Shown one piece after another: positions 48,893 through 63,811 of a stretch of DNA of 64,000 bases. The notes under the pieces are model-generated. The model saw only the letters and a list, made by a program, of their open reading frames with translations. It ran no database searches and had not been told where the DNA came from. Each line of letters opens with the position of its first letter. Position 1 is the stretch's first letter. Both the position numbers and the translations under genes were made by a program. The stretch is taken from the NCBI RefSeq assembly GCF_022539315.1, contig NC_066314.1, positions 42,283,180 through 42,347,179 of the forward strand, given 5' to 3'. The DNA is from Serinus canaria (lineage: Eukaryota; Chordata; Aves; Passeriformes; Fringillidae).

Positions 48893-50828
48893 TCCCTACA
48901 ACATACATTTAGGGAAGTTTTCTTGGTTTTAACTACCGGGGGTTTTACGATTCATTAATGAAAAAAATGTTTAGTTCTCCCTCTTGTTTATAGTATTTAG
49001 AAATCAAGGAAATGATATAAAATTAATCTTTGAGTTAGGGAAACTAGAGATTAATATCAGAGGAAAAGGTTTAGCTTTTATAAAACTATTTAAACAGATA
49101 TCAACCTGCCTTTGCTTATGCTATAATCATTGTCAAACTAAGTAGCATATAGTTTAATATATTATTATCTTGTCTAATAATAGAGTTTGCATGTATTTTT
49201 TCAAATGACAGCATGGTTTTGATATATATGAAAATCATGTTTTCATTAGTAGAATGATTCTAACATTTGTGGTTAGAGCTGCTTTATATAAACTTTGCTT
49301 TTTTTTTTTTTTTTTTTTTCCTTCACTGCCTTCTCACCAGGACAGCAAAACAGAGGGGAAATTAGCTTTAACTGTTTGGGTTTTGTGTTGGTGGTTTTTT
49401 TGTGTGTTTTAATTTTTTTAGTGGGTTTTTTTTTGTTAGTTAGGGTATTTTTTAAGAGACAGAAGACATTTTTTTAAAACATGGGACGAAAAATGCGTCT
49501 GACCTATTGTTTAGATTTATATTTTATTTTAGTAATTTCTGGTTTTATGTAAATGTCACTGGAAGCCAAAATGCAGTTTCTTTATTCCTACATAATTTTA
49601 AAAGTCTAGTAAACTGAAATGAGAGAAAATACAATAATTGCTATTTATTTAGTAAACCAAACACATTGTGAACATGCGTAGCCTCACTGCGCTGTTAGCT
49701 GTCCTATCTAAATACTGAAGGCTTGTGTCTCTGTGTTTTGACTTGCATCCTTTTTATTTCTGCCCCTAGGCAAAGACCAGGTGCAAATCTGAAATTAAAG
49801 CCTGTAAAATGATGCTTAAAAGAAGTCAGAATTTTTTAGAAACATAATAGACTCTTGAAAGTTTGGCTGTCCTTCTCATTTAAATTCAAAAGAGCCCTTA
49901 TAATAGATCTTAAAATTGTTCTCCTTTGGTGGAAGAAAGCATGGTAGAATAATTGTCTGTCAGTTTTGGTCTCTGTAGAACAAAGGTGTAATCAGACATC
50001 TTACATTACAGATTCCTTATATAGCTCGCTCTAAAAGTTAAGGATCAGTTATTCACCCCTAGTCCTTAATCTAACTTCTTTGTCCTGCCTCTCCACTGGA
50101 TCCTAGGCTGCTAATGGCTTTTGTTGTGACATTTTCCTATATATGATTAGTGGTGTTCCAAGCTTTCAAGCTTACAACAAAGCCTTATCTTTGTCCAGAA
50201 GTGTCGCCATGAGGCTTGCTGAAATCTTGGCTGCATCTTAGTAATGTCAGTTATTTGAACCTTGGTCACCAGCTGCATCTGGTGTTTAAAAACATTTCAA
50301 AGCAGGATTTTGATGAGGAACAGGTCAGGGTAAACTTGTTGTCAGTTTGTTTCACAAAAGCCATTCATATCCTTTTGCAGCAAAGCCTTAATACATTTGT
50401 TCTGATATCTGTCATGGGGTTGAAAGGTGTTGTAATTGAATGCCTCAGTAATTTCTTTGGAGGCGGGGTGGGCATGAACAGCCATCTCTCCTTCTCCTTG
50501 TCTTAGGCATTATTAGGATTCAAACCAAAATATGAAAATATAGGTGGGAACAGGTGGAGCACAGGGTGTCTGCTGGATAGACTAGGGGCTCTGTGTTTTT
50601 TCATGAGGTGCATTCCAAGAAGTTCAGAGGGGAAAAGACGTAACGAGCTTTAGGAACAACGAAAACATTTATGCTACCCTTTGATACCCAGAAGTAGGAG
50701 AGTTGTGGTGTGTTAGGTGTCCAGCCCTTCCTGAAATGATAAGTGGTGTTAGGTGGAGCACAGCAACTGAATGGGAGAGGACAAATGACATTGACTATTG
50801 ATGTAATATCCCATTAATTGTTTTGAAT
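48893..50828. other. DCN: Upstream region of decorin
   Basis: About 1.9 kb directly upstream of the inferred decorin start on the minus strand. It should hold the proximal promoter. Apart from the T-rich tract at 49.3-49.5 kb I cannot assign specific binding sites with any confidence. Confidence 0.5.
49299..49470. repeat. T-rich tract opening with a 21-base T run
   Basis: A 21-base T run at 49299-49319 is followed about 70 bases later by T/G-rich text with TTTTTTTGTGTG blocks. It lies about 0.4 kb upstream of the decorin promoter candidate. Assembly error is more likely in such runs. Confidence 0.75.
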
Positions 50829-51280
50829 CAAGGAATCACAGAATCGTTTAAGTTGGAGAAGGCCTCCAAGGTCATTGAGACTAAACTTGGATCCCCACCT
50901 TGTCAATTAGACCATGGCCCTAAGAGACAAATCCAGTCTTCTCTTGAACACCTCCAGGGATAGTGAGTCCATCACCCCTCTGGGCAGCCCATTCCCATGC
51001 CTAACCACCCTTTCCATGATTAAATTCTTCCTGATGTCCAACCTGAACACGCCCTGATGCAGCTTGAGGCTATTTCCTCTTATCCCGCTGCAGGTTGCCT
51101 GGGAGAAGAGATCAACCTCCACCTGTCCAGATCCTCCCATCAGTTTGTTGTAGAGAATGATAAGGTCACCCCTGAGCCTCCTTTTCTCCAGGTTAAACAA
51201 TCCCAGCTCCCTCATCTGCTCCTCTTAGGACTTCCTCTCTAGACCCCTCACCAGCTTCACTGCCCTTCTCTGCACATACA
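50829..51280 (-). mobile_element. CR1 LINE fragment (about 0.45 kb, 3' part)
   Basis: Reverse-oriented CR1 starting AATCACAGAATCGTTTAAG and running through CTCTGGGCAGCCCATTCCC, CTTCCTGATGTCCAACCTGA and CAGCTTGAGGCTATTTCCTC. It appears less diverged than the copies at 6.4 and 8.5 kb. It lies about 2 kb upstream of the decorin promoter region. Confidence 0.92.
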
Positions 51281-54200
51281 ATATTGTCACTCTTTCATGG
51301 GAATGTCGGTCCCTTCTGATACAAGCATTCCTTTAAACCCACTTTTTGCCCCCTACTGTGTCACACAGAAGATAAAAAAACTATAAAAAAAACCACCAAC
51401 CAAAGAACAATATTAGGTGATTATGTAATTTTATGCCCCTTGATCATACACAGGGCCTAGAGTCAATCAGCTATCCTTCCCAGTCTGACCTACTTTGACT
51501 ACTGCTTAGTCAATATAAAAAATCATCACTAGAACAGTTTTGGTTTCTATGTGATTTTATTACTCCAATTTAAAAAAACTTTTAGGGCTACATGCTGCTC
51601 CAAATACTGATTCTCAGAAAGTTAGAGGCAATTGCATGCTAATGTTATTTATATAACAGTATTTTTATTAAATTTTGATGGATAGCATCTGCTTTGCTTG
51701 CTCTTAGCTTATTTTGTGGACCTTTCAAGGTGCAGTGGTGGGAAAGAGGGCAGGAAGCCTGCCTGTTGGTGAGTGCTTTACCTGGGTCCAGTGGAAATCT
51801 CTGCAGGAAAGAGATGAACTCTGCCCTGTAAGGGGAAAGCATTTCCTGGGGAAATTGCTCCTGGACCATGGGGCTGAGCTGGAAGAGAGGCATGGCCAGC
51901 AGGCACTCAGTGCAGCCAGAACAGGTTGAAGGCTCCTCAGAGGAACTGACATAATCTGTCCCTGGGTGTGGAAAGAAAGGCTTTTTTAAAGGAGTCTGGG
52001 AAAAAATGGGTAACATTTATTGCAATCCAGAAAGCTCTGGAATGAAACCAAAGCAGGACAGGATCTGTTCTGAAGGAACATGGTGTCTTGTGTGCCAGAG
52101 ATACAGATTCTTACTAATTCTAAGTTTTCACTAGAGAAGAAGGCATTTTCTTGGGCTGTCTTCTAATAAATCCCAGCTTTGATGATCAAAGACTGGTTAG
52201 GATTGTTGTGGTTGTTGTGGTAAAGAAAGGCAGGCAAGTCTGCCTCAAAATCCTCATGAAACAGAGAGTTAAGTGCCAGTCCCCATCAGGTAAGTGCCTA
52301 ATCCCCATCAGGAAGGGATGAAAACAGATCTCCTGCTTGGCTGCCTCATGGGAGCCCTCTCCCCCTCCTTGGTATCCCACACCTGGGCTTTTGTGAACAG
52401 CTTCCTAGCATTTCATCTTCCACATTCACTGGATACTGCAGACTGTCTCTTCTTTCTACACCAGGCATAATAATTTCTTCCCATTAAGGGTAATAAATTG
52501 TTCTTCACAGTTAGCAGTGAAGTTCCTTTACTAAAAATGTGAGTAAATATGCACCCCAGCTTAGTAAACACTGATCCAGGTAAATATTGACCCAGGCACA
52601 GCCTAACAAGGTAGTTAAAGAGAAGAAATGCAATTTCTGGATATTCTGAGTATGAAAGTTCCTTTCAGTGCTCTGTGACCTCAGAAATTATCAGCCTGAA
52701 CTCCTCCACATTTCTACAGGTCAAAAGGGCCAATGTATCAGACTTTGGATGTGTGCTACCAGTAACATTTTATTTATGCTTCCATTAAAAGAAATTCTTG
52801 TACAACTGTTTGAACAGAATGCAGTCAAACTTCAAAAGAGAGAGCTCTCTCTTTGGAGGACTAGTGTGATCATAACCTTCATTTTGGTCTCTTTTCTTTG
52901 GAAAGGCCTATCTATTCCTAAACTTGACCCTGGCTTTCATTTCCACTGGCTTTTCTATTCTCTCCTGAATCAAATAATGTTGTCCATGTCTTTCTAGCAG
53001 CTGTTGAACTTAATCACATTTTGATGTAGCCTTACTGCTCACTAGGATTCCAAACACTCTGAACGTAACTTCTGCCCCTGAGGAGGAAACATTTCCTGCC
53101 TAATCCTCATGATTTTGTAGTGTAGATGCACATTTTCAGATAGATCTTACTTCTCTCCTTCAAAAATGCAGGAAATAGGTAAAATTAGACTTTGTATGAG
53201 TCCTACCAGCTCCTTACTGTGCTACAAGTAAAGAGTGAGGGGAAAATAAAAGTGATTGTCAACCAAAGATCCCAGAACTTGACTTTGACTTTACTTCTTG
53301 AGTTTTAATTAAAGAAATTGAAAATGCAGGCAAAAACATTTGCTCTCACATACACTGATAGACAGAATATCAGTACTCAGGTGCTCCATTTGCTGCGCTT
53401 CAGTGACAGACAACATTAAATTTTGATCCTGCCTGGTTTCTATGTGAGCATCAGAAGCCTTCTGTCCTCCAGAAAATTTCTTGTATGAAAGAAAGAGTGT
53501 GCTGACATCTGCAAAGGATCCAGGAGTCTACAAGTCCCTGAGAAAGACACTTTCCCAGAAAGGAGTATCATTTTGGGAGTGCGGGCTGTGAAAAAGGAAG
53601 TGATGACTGAGGAGAGAGGATTAGTTTAGGTGAGAGGAGATTAATTTTCTTTCCAGTGAGCAGCTTTTTCATCAGATTTTGGCCTTTCTCTATAGTTTGC
53701 AGCACCTTGAGTTGCAGTCCAACTTTTTCCAAGGTTCAGATGAAAAATACAAACCTTAATTCTCATTTTGACGGCCCTTAGATCATGCTCTGGATAAGCT
53801 TCGTCATCCCAGCTGAATTACACAATGCCCTAGAAAAGGATGACAGTAATTCATGCAAATGTTGTAACTGTATTCCTTGCATGTACTCTTTTAGTCATGG
53901 GTTATGAACCAGCATTCAAAATGAGGCACATCCTGTGCAGCTCTGAACAGCCCATTCCCAGATTATGAAAAACACGTGGATACAAGAGTCAGCCTGGATT
54001 TCCAATTTAGTCATCACAGAGAGTAAACTTGTTCAGGGGGAGCTAGTGACTGCTTTACTGAGGAAAGTCCAGAAAGAGGGGTGGAATAGAAAAAAAAATG
54101 ACATTTACATCAGGCTTTGTGTCTCTTTCTCTGTATTAAAATGCTCATTTTTGGCAATCTGCTGAGGAAAAAAATTCTAACTTCAGCTAAACATACAAAA

Positions 54201-57200
54201 TGGTGACTTTTAAAATATAAGCAATGTCATCACAAAACTTACCAGTATGGACTGTGTGTTGTCATTAAAGAGGAAAGAAGAGTGAAATGGAAGTTTATAA
54301 AATAATTCAGTAGAAGCTTTCAAATTGATTTTCACAATGTAAAGGCTTAAAAATAAAAGTCTTGGGCATTTTCGGAAGAGTCTTTAAAATATCCATTGTA
54401 TTACCTTAAGCAATTGAGGAGTCATTCACTTTAACTTGCCTTAACCACATATGAGTTTTCTTTGACTACTATTTAAAGTGCATATATATATTTCACTTTT
54501 ATTCTTGTAAATAAGCTCTTCAAAGGATTGTGCTGACTAAGAAATTGCGCTGATGTTCCTCAACAGAAATATTCCATTGCCAACCTGGATAAAACACAGT
54601 GAGGTTAACTAAATGAAACAGAGTTTAATTCTACAAGGAAAAACTTTAAATGTGATGGCAATTCCTTCAGTTATTGAATTACAGCTGAATGTTAATTGGT
54701 AATCAGAAAAAAAAATTAGGGCCATCCTTTTTTCTAGACTTTTTTCTACATTACTTATTGTTTTATTTCCTTCTTTACAATTTTTTTTTCAGTTACCTTT
54801 GGGAATATTATGTTCCAAAAAGATTGGTTACATTTTAATTTAGAGATAGCACACATCCGTTGTGTTCCACCTGAGTAAAAGTTAAACTACTCTTATTACG
54901 AATATTCTTGTTTTGCATTTATTTGTCTCACTTTTGGTCTTTTGGTTGGTTTGCTTTTTAGATCTGCATATGTGACAGATGAATTTATGAGCATGCTGGG
55001 ACACAGCTCCAGAAGACACAGATCATACTATTCTTATTGAAATTACAACATCCTGTGTTTTAGGCCATTTCAGAACCTAGCCACTGATTTTCTTGACTCA
55101 TCTTCATCAAAATACATGAGGAACACAAACTCATAAAGGCTGAAGTAAAGATTTGTAAAAGTGACTAACAGTTTTTTGAAATACCTCTGATAAATTTGGA
55201 TTTTCAAATGGCAGTTTCTGAAAATCAGGTGTTGCATAAAGCACTGGAGGATGGACACAGAAAACAGCCAGGCATCCATGCCATCTAACAGCTTTTGAAA
55301 AGATCAGTGTATTGTTAGAGACAGTTAGAAACTACATACTAAATTTAAGGATCAACATATTGTGCTTTAATTGTAAAAATCACATAGGATGTTTCAAAAT
55401 GAATGTCTCAGCTTTTTATTGGAAGATGGAAAGCTTGCCTCTGAAGAAGCCACATGTGCCTGCAAGGAAAAATCTATTCAGAGACTCTTCTCCACTTATA
55501 AAACAAAACCCACTCCAAAATGGACCTTGAGACTTGGATGGGTTAGAACAGTTTTTTCTGAAAATGTTGTTCAGTGTGTTCCTGTGCACTCCACCTCCTT
55601 CAAAATATTTGAATCAGCTTCACAAGAGGAAATGCCTATCTTTCAGTCACAATTAGAAAATCCATCTCTCTGAGGAGTTCAGGCTGTATCTAACCCACTT
55701 TTAGCCTGCAATGCCATTCATTCTGGTGTAAATTTAAAATGAGAAAGAGTTGACAAAAGAAACAATGGAATTAAGTCAGAGAAAATAAACAATTATTACA
55801 CAAATTATTAGGACTGAGAAAAGCAGGTTTTAAAAAGGTGTCCAAGAAAATGCTAGTAGCTTGTAAACTCTATAGAACCTTTTTGGCCTCACAAAATCTT
55901 TTTTTTTTTTTTTGTGGCTTTATTTTGTTTATTTGTTTGTTTGTTTGTTTTTCCCAGAAGTCCCACAATGGCCATAGGTTAGGTCATATTTCAGCCTGAA
56001 GGACACCTGATATTTAGTGTGAAATGCCTAACTAAGAATGACCATCTCTTTGTCAAGGGAATATCCAGGATGGAAGCATTTCTAGTTTAGAATGCCTCCA
56101 TTTTGCAACCCTTTCTTCCTTCCTGTGTCCCAAAGATGTTGCATTCCCTCAGCTTTGACAGAATAAATATCTGTATTATGGACTACAGCAGGCTGGCAGG
56201 GACAGGCCAGGGGCACTTAGGTTTAGGATTACTCTAATACATCTTTATTTTGTTTTGTGGCTTTGAAGTCCTAAACCAGAGGCAACTGGGATCTGTTCTC
56301 CACTTTGTTATAACTGTCCCCAGGTCACACAGAGACAGCATTGCCAGCCCAAGAGGCTCCAAGACCTGATTTGTCTGTTGAGCCCTGGTATCCACCTACA
56401 ATGCCAACAAAACATTGCTCTGTGTGTAGATCTCAATGTCACCCCTTGTCACCATGGCACACAGCCTCATTTCTGAATATGTTGACTCCCATCCACAAAT
56501 GTTGCTGCTCAGCCACTTTATATGAATTTAGTACAGAGTTATGGAGCTGGCACTGTCTACTGAAATTCTCCCTTTTTTTCCTGCAAGTCTCTCCATGGAC
56601 TCTCCATTCTTGTGTTCATTGAAACAGTTTGGTGCTATTTTCCAAATCAAGCAGCTTCTTTGTATGGTTTCTTTTTCAAATAGTGAACTCATAATTTATT
56701 ACAGTGTGTTTCAGATTAAAGGAGAACAATATTAGTGATGCCAAAAAAGTATGAAATGTAATTGTCAAATGCACTGGAGACAGCAAAATGGCTTTTGTAG
56801 TTCTTAAAAGTATTTGAATCTTGAAAGAAGGTTCAGCCTGTTTTAGATTACAGTTTTTAATGGCTTTTCTTAAAAGGTATATCTCTATTTCTAAAACCAA
56901 AGTCATAATATGACTTTGTACTAAAAGATCAGTGGCTCTAGATGATGAAAATTCACATCGCTGTATTTCAGGTCAGAACCTTTTAAAATGATACTAGATA
57001 TCTTTCATCAATGAAAAAGAGAGTCAAATTACAGCTTTGTGATGAAAGTTTGTACAGTATTTACCAGTCTGAGAATTCCTGGGCCTATTCTGAAAAACGT
57101 GAATTTTACCTTTTACATACTCTAGTTTTTAACCAAGACATAAGGGCATATTTTCATCTTGTCTGGTTAAGATGTGATATACATTTAGGGATTTGCCAGT

Positions 57201-60200
57201 TTGTAGACTAAATGAGAAGGAATTGTGTTTTGGTGGTGAGGATAGATAAGCCTTGTGTTGGGTGCTGAGTGGGACTATAAAAAATATTGTGACCCTATGA
57301 CTCCTGTGACTATGAACTCTTGACTTAGGGCAGCTGGCAATTTAATAGTAAATTAGAACAAAATGTGACTTAATTAAATACAGCATTTCTAGACATTCAG
57401 AGTACCTAACCCTCTTTTTTTTCCATGGTTTCATTTTATTTGTATAAAGAAGGAGAACAGAAGGGACTGATGTGACGTGTGCAATGGCTTTACCAATCTT
57501 TGACCTACAGTGTGCCTTTTTCCCAGACTTTCCAGGCTTATCTTATGTGTAAAAGTTTGATTTTAGTTGAGATCTACTGCTTACTGAATTTTGGATTTTT
57601 GTGTTAGCTTTTCAGAAGTTCAAGACCCATAAACACTTGATTACATAAGATGCAGAACTCTGTGCATTCTTTTCTTCTTTCCATCTTTTTGCTCTTGGAG
57701 AACAATATACTCCATGCAGGCAGTAACTGGGTGAAAGGATATTTTCTATCACCATGAAAAATGGTTTTTCATCAACATGTATTTTGCTTTAGAAACTGTA
57801 GAATTAAACTTTTTTATCTGAATATAATTTTCTTTGTCTTTATAATTATCTATCTCATTGAAGGTAAAAAGACATAAAACAATCAGAGAAGAAATCTGAT
57901 TTTCCAAATTGTATGTTGAAAAAGTACAATTATATTTAAAAGAATCAAAATTGATGTTGTATAGTACTTTTAAATCAACCGACACAACCAAATGGAAAAT
58001 CAATGAAAAATTCCATTCTTACTACAGACCACTTTTCTACATTCTGTTCCATGTAAAAATTCTGTGGAAAGAAGTTCATTCAATAATTGGTTCTCCTGAA
58101 TTCTAAGTAACTCCTGTACAAGCAATTTATTTTATTCCCGTCTAACTCATTACTCAGCTTTACTCATGATTAGCAAAGCTTTCCCAATTTCTCCCAAACA
58201 TGAGTATCTGCTGCAAATTAAGCCAATTACACTTTGTTCTTCTTTCTGTGAGACATCTCATGACAGTCTTTTTCATAGCAACATTTTGTGTACTTGAAGT
58301 GTCATCACTTCGTTCCTGTTCTCCAAATTGTTAATTCTCTAACTATTTTGCTTGCTACACTTTTCATGCAAATGTTCTGATCTTTCATTTATTCTTTTAT
58401 TTATGATTTTAAGGTCTTTCAATCTAAACCATATATGATTCTCCCACAGATTCTCTAATTTAAATCTTAAAATGGGGTACTGGAAGACTGCTCCAAAGTC
58501 TCCCCAGGCACTTCCCTTCAGTAAACACTACCAGAACCCAGCAACTCAGTTCTGATCAGATTTGAGCCAAGCCCCATTGTGTGTGTCTTGGAGGCAGAGG
58601 AAGTGACCAGCAGCAAAAACATCCATATGGTGGGGAGGTCATTTCTGAACACTTCTGCATTTAACAGCAAATGAATGACACTGGAGATACACTTCAAATG
58701 TCTGGAGGAAGAGATTTTTCTGAGACTTCACAAGAAACAAGTCATTCACAAAGATTGCTGTTCTCCTTGAGGGTTTGCAAGCTTGGATTTCTTCAGTTTG
58801 TCTGGTGTAAATATTGCAGAACAAAATTTAATATAAGGCTATGTACAACCTATTATAACTGGGTATACAGCAGTAATTTAAATTGAACTGATTCAGGGCT
58901 TTTTAGTCTTGCAGAGATTATTTTTAAATGTTTAACAGGAAGCACATACTATTTCAGAGAAGTCTTGTGGTTTGTTTAATTTGATCAAAAAAATATTCCT
59001 ATCTGTTAATGCGTCTGAAGTTAAAAATTTTGGAGTAAATTTGCAATGCCACAGAGCCCAAGTTTTCCTTTTCATTGGTCCAATGAAAACGTGGATGCAG
59101 ATTTTATAGCAATCCATTTCACATGAACCAGTTACTGGGGGAACATAGTAATGCTGAGACACACAATTATGTGATTTTAAGGCATGAAAAAATAGCCAGG
59201 CAACTTTAAAATTTCAACTCAACAGGACTGTAGAATCATAAAAAGACAGCACAGTTTTTTTTTCTGGCATTGAAGAGGATGTTTGCAATCCAGATATTTA
59301 CTTGTGAAAGCCCTTCTTGGAGGGTGGATATGGAAAAGTCAAAGTAGTTGTGTTCATTATATTTTGTAGTAAATGCCACAAAACATAATGCAGTCCAGTA
59401 ACCAAAAATATATATGCCTTGAAAATTTTCTGCTTTAGCACATAAGTGCCATAAATTGGTACCTAGGATTAAGAATCTCTTTAAAAAAAAAATAAACCCA
59501 CAAATAATTGAATGGGAATAAATTAAAATATTAAATAAATTAAAGGAGGAAAACAGAAAATAAAACAGAAAAGGAGGGAGGAGAGTGCTAGATGGAGAAA
59601 GATTAAAAACCTATTGCTCACCAGACTGAATCACTTAAAGTTTTCCTCCCCTGAAACATATTTTTTTCTGATATCTTCTCCCAATATTCATCAATGAGAT
59701 TTTAATAATATGTACACTTGAACATTCCCACAGGGTAATACTTCTTTCTACTTTCTCTCACACTGAAAAATTTCTCTGGTCACTCCTAGAAAAAGTAACC
59801 CATATTGTTACAAGGCAAATTCTATCTTCCAAGTTTCTTAATTCAAAAGTGGACTTCCTAAAAATCTCTAAATGCCAGATAACTCTCAGAGTGGAATGAA
59901 CACTGGAATGATATCATTAAGTGATAGACTCCTTTCAAGCCTGCATGTGGTACAGAGGCCACTAAGAGCAACCTGCCTGCTCTCTGACCTTGGCTGGAGA
60001 TTTCAGTGGGCTGCCTAGTTGTAGTTTTTGGGTTTCTCAGAGTAAGATAAGAACAGAAGAGTAAGAGGTTCTCAGAGGCATGCTGGAAAGCTTCTGTAGC
60101 CTATGTAGGATGGGCCCCAAGGGAAGCAGAAGTTTCACAGACATTCATAAATTAGCAAGCAAATCAGTTTACTAGATAGGCATTTCATGGGGTTTTTTTG

Positions 60201-63200
60201 GTTTTTTTTATTTTTTAATAAGGTTTTTTCCTCAAATATTTATTTCACATATTTGACAACTTTAATTTGGTTTCTTTGACAAATAATTCTGCTCTTTGGA
60301 GTAAGTTAGTCACTAAGTGATTTTTTTTTTTCTCCAAACTCCTCCAGTTTTGCACATACTTTAAAAGAAAACATTTTTTTTTTCCACCAGCCACAGGAAG
60401 TTCAAAATGCTTGTTTAAAAGAGGGCAATGAACGCTTCCCAGAATGATGTAAAAGTAAAATAAATACTATGCTCAGTCACATATTGTTCAGACAGACACA
60501 AAACAGATTATATGAGAGGCCGGGAGAAAACACCCTGCATTAATAGGCTGAGAAATTAAAATGGTTTGAATAGTACAATTATAGTCCATTTGCTCATAAT
60601 ATTATGGTGCATTTGCTCAAGGCTATTTTCATTATTCTCCAGATACATGTCTTTTGCCCTATGGCAGAACACTGAAACCCTTTTTTCTCACAAATAGTTT
60701 GGAAGGAAACTTTTTGTGTGAGTGTGATACTCTGAGTAAGAAATACAGTAATACAGAGCATTTTTTGCAACTTCTTTTTATTAAAGATAAATTACAACAG
60801 GAAAGACTTAGAAACACATTTCCCTAAGTAAGTGTCAATGATCAGAAATAATCATAGTCTTCCAAACCCAAACTCCTTAACCACTTTCTTCTTCTTGTAT
60901 TTTAAAGATTCTTTTCACAAAATTTTGTGTGAGTGCCTAAATTTAACGGATGTAGCAAACTCCTTCATCTTGTTGCACACAAGAAACTTTCCTCCTTTAT
61001 TTCAGTTGGTTTTGGATAGGACCATAAATAAATAGGTCAATTTTGCACATCAGCTCTGTTGTGATTGTTTTGTGGGACATGTGGGAAAATTTAGTCCTTC
61101 TGAATTGAGACCCCACATCTAGATAAAACGTATATTTTGGGAATTGTATTAGAAAATTTAGGCTACTATGAAATCATCTATGACTAGAACGTTAGTGGAA
61201 GAGCGAGCAGATATTTAGTGTACAGAAAAAGTGTTGGCTTGCATACACTTTTAATAAAGATTTGTATTTTTATTTCCACAGAACATGTTTAGAAGGGCCA
61301 TTAATTTCACTAATATGGATTTAGCCCAGATTGCATTTTTCTCCACTAATAATTAAGACTCCATTTCACATCTCCCAGCTCCAGTATCGAGCACATTATC
61401 CTTCCTTAGCCTGACATTCTTCATGTAGGGAACATCTTTGAAATAGCATGTAATATACTGCTGAGTGTCCATGATGGTGAATTTTATGTTATTACCATGG
61501 GCAGAGTACCAGGCACTTATGGTGAAAACACATTTAGTAAATTATCCAGACAGAATGCACAGGCCTCTTGGCAGCCTTGCTCTTTTTCTTATTGGTTTTC
61601 AGTGTACTAGGAGTACTTTTAAACATCAAATAGGAAAAGTTTTTATGCCAGAAAACATATTTCTGCCACCTAAAAATTGAAACAATAGAAAATTTAAGGC
61701 TGTAGACTTCGTTGGGTTTTGACTGGAAGTGTTTCTTTTCAGATGTTTATCTAGTTACATGAAAACAAGACTAATTTGTCATTTCAGTTCTCTAGGAGCT
61801 ATGGTACAAATATTATTATTAGAATTATATATATTTAAGTGACATTTGAAAGGCTGATTTTTATGTTCCATCCCTGCAATCTTTTAGAAATGTGTACTTT
61901 GCATTTAGCAGCACTCATGGAAACACAGGGATAATGACAAAAGCGGCAACTAGAAAACAGCAAAAGTCACTAAGCTTGAGTGACATTCTTGGCATATGAA
62001 TTGTCTTTCAAAGATGGGTCATATCTGCCTTTGAACTGTTCTCTCTCAGTGATTTTCAAGTATATTGACAGTTGTTGAAATTTCTGTAGAAGGTAGCATT
62101 CAGATGTTGATTTGAATCAACTTCCACATGTATATAAGTTCAGTAAAAACAAACCCAGAAAAAAAAAAAAAAGGAAAATAATTTACAACATGTTTGAATA
62201 TTTAAAAATATTTTGCACCTACATGCACCTAAATGTAGTGATAACTCAGAATTCAGTCTTGGTTAAATACCCTTTAATTCCCATAGGTGTGTGCAATTTC
62301 CAGCTCATGTTTTTTCAGACAGAGATTTCTACAGACAGGTGCTGAATCTTAGGAACAACTTCACATTTTCTAAATATGCTTACAGCTGTTTGAGACTTTG
62401 GATATGATTCATGGAGACAGGCAACCCCTAGGATCCCACAGACAAATTATTGCTTGCATTAGTCTGAGTTAAAATTGTACCTTATAAGATAGTCATAAAT
62501 ATTAGTCAATCCATGCACTGTAAATTTTAGGTAACAAACTGGTTTTGACATGCACATTCATATTTCTTGATCCACCTTGTAGATATGCACAAGTGTGGAC
62601 ACAAAATGAAATTGAAATTATTAACAGGGAATAATTTTCTTCCTCTAAACACTAAAACATAACCCACATATTATTAGATATATTGCCTGAAATCTTAGCC
62701 CAGTACTGGTTTGCTCATTACTGAAAAGCCTGCTGAACCATATCTGTTCATATTTAAAAATTAGGGCATTTTTCTGGGGCTTGTTTGCCCTTTGATTTCC
62801 TAGCAGCTGAGCACCCAGTTGAATGGATGGTTTCTCTTTATTTTGCTTAAAAGCCATTGAATCATTCTTCAGATTGCTGTGACAACATCAGTGTAGTTTT
62901 AAAAAAATAGAAGGCTGCAAACTATTAATGATTTTATGAAATATATGGTTTGCCTGCTGATAAATGTTAGAGACAGTAAGATGCCTGTTTTAGCACCTTT
63001 AGCACTGCAAATATACTACCTTTACAGACATCCTTTGGAAGTGTTTTGCTGCTAATTCTACTGGACCTTCATGGACATCATTTGTAAACAGACAAAAATG
63101 CAAAGTGTTTGAGTCACTAAAAAGTGTTAGGGCTTGATAACAAAAATCATATTAGCATTATATATGCTTCCTTAAAATTAATTAATGAACAGACAGCTAA

Positions 63201-63811
63201 CAAGCTAAGAGTAAAGGTAAAAAATTTTGATTAACAGAAAGCAAATGAAATGCAGCTTTATGCATCTCGGCTACAGAGAGTCATAAAATACTACTTGTGC
63301 TATGACAGTTGCCTAAATATTTAGTAGAATAAACCAAATTATGCATAAAAGAATATGACTACAAGTATAACTGCAGTCAGGAAACTGTATAACTAGAAAC
63401 AAAATGAATTTAAATTGAAGCCAGAAGCATGGAGACCTCCTATTGTCCTTTTTTTCCAGTGGGGGACTATTTTTTCATATGTGAATATCAGCAGGGAACC
63501 TTGGCCTCTCCTTGGGTGTAGGAGTCTGCCCCAACTTGTCAGTTTTAGGCCAGTTGCCAAAGAAAGTGTGCTTTTCATCATTAATGACAAACACTTTTGC
63601 TACTGATTAGTGATTTGGAGCTCTGTCACTAATCAGAAATTTTCTGATTCTGCCTTTTCCAAAGTGTACACAGAGAGCTTTCCATTGTTTGGTGTTGCTA
63701 TGGCAAATGGGACAACTTAAACTGTCAACTGCAGCTGACAAAAGGAAAAGAGAAATTAAAAATGAAGAAATTCAAATCAAAATAGGAAGAGGACTGAAAG
63801 TTACTTCAATT
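51281..63811. other. Right flank, no gene seen
   Basis: About 12.5 kb of mostly AT-rich DNA without a convincing exon, RNA gene or large repeat. A GC-richer patch at 51700-51960 gives overlapping open frames on both strands but matches nothing I recognise. Distal decorin control elements could lie here but are not visible by eye. Confidence 0.65.
55895..55952. repeat. T run plus (TTTG)n
   Basis: A T run of about 15 bases is followed by GTGGC and then TTTATTTTG and four TTTG units. Simple-sequence DNA in the right flank. Confidence 0.8.
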
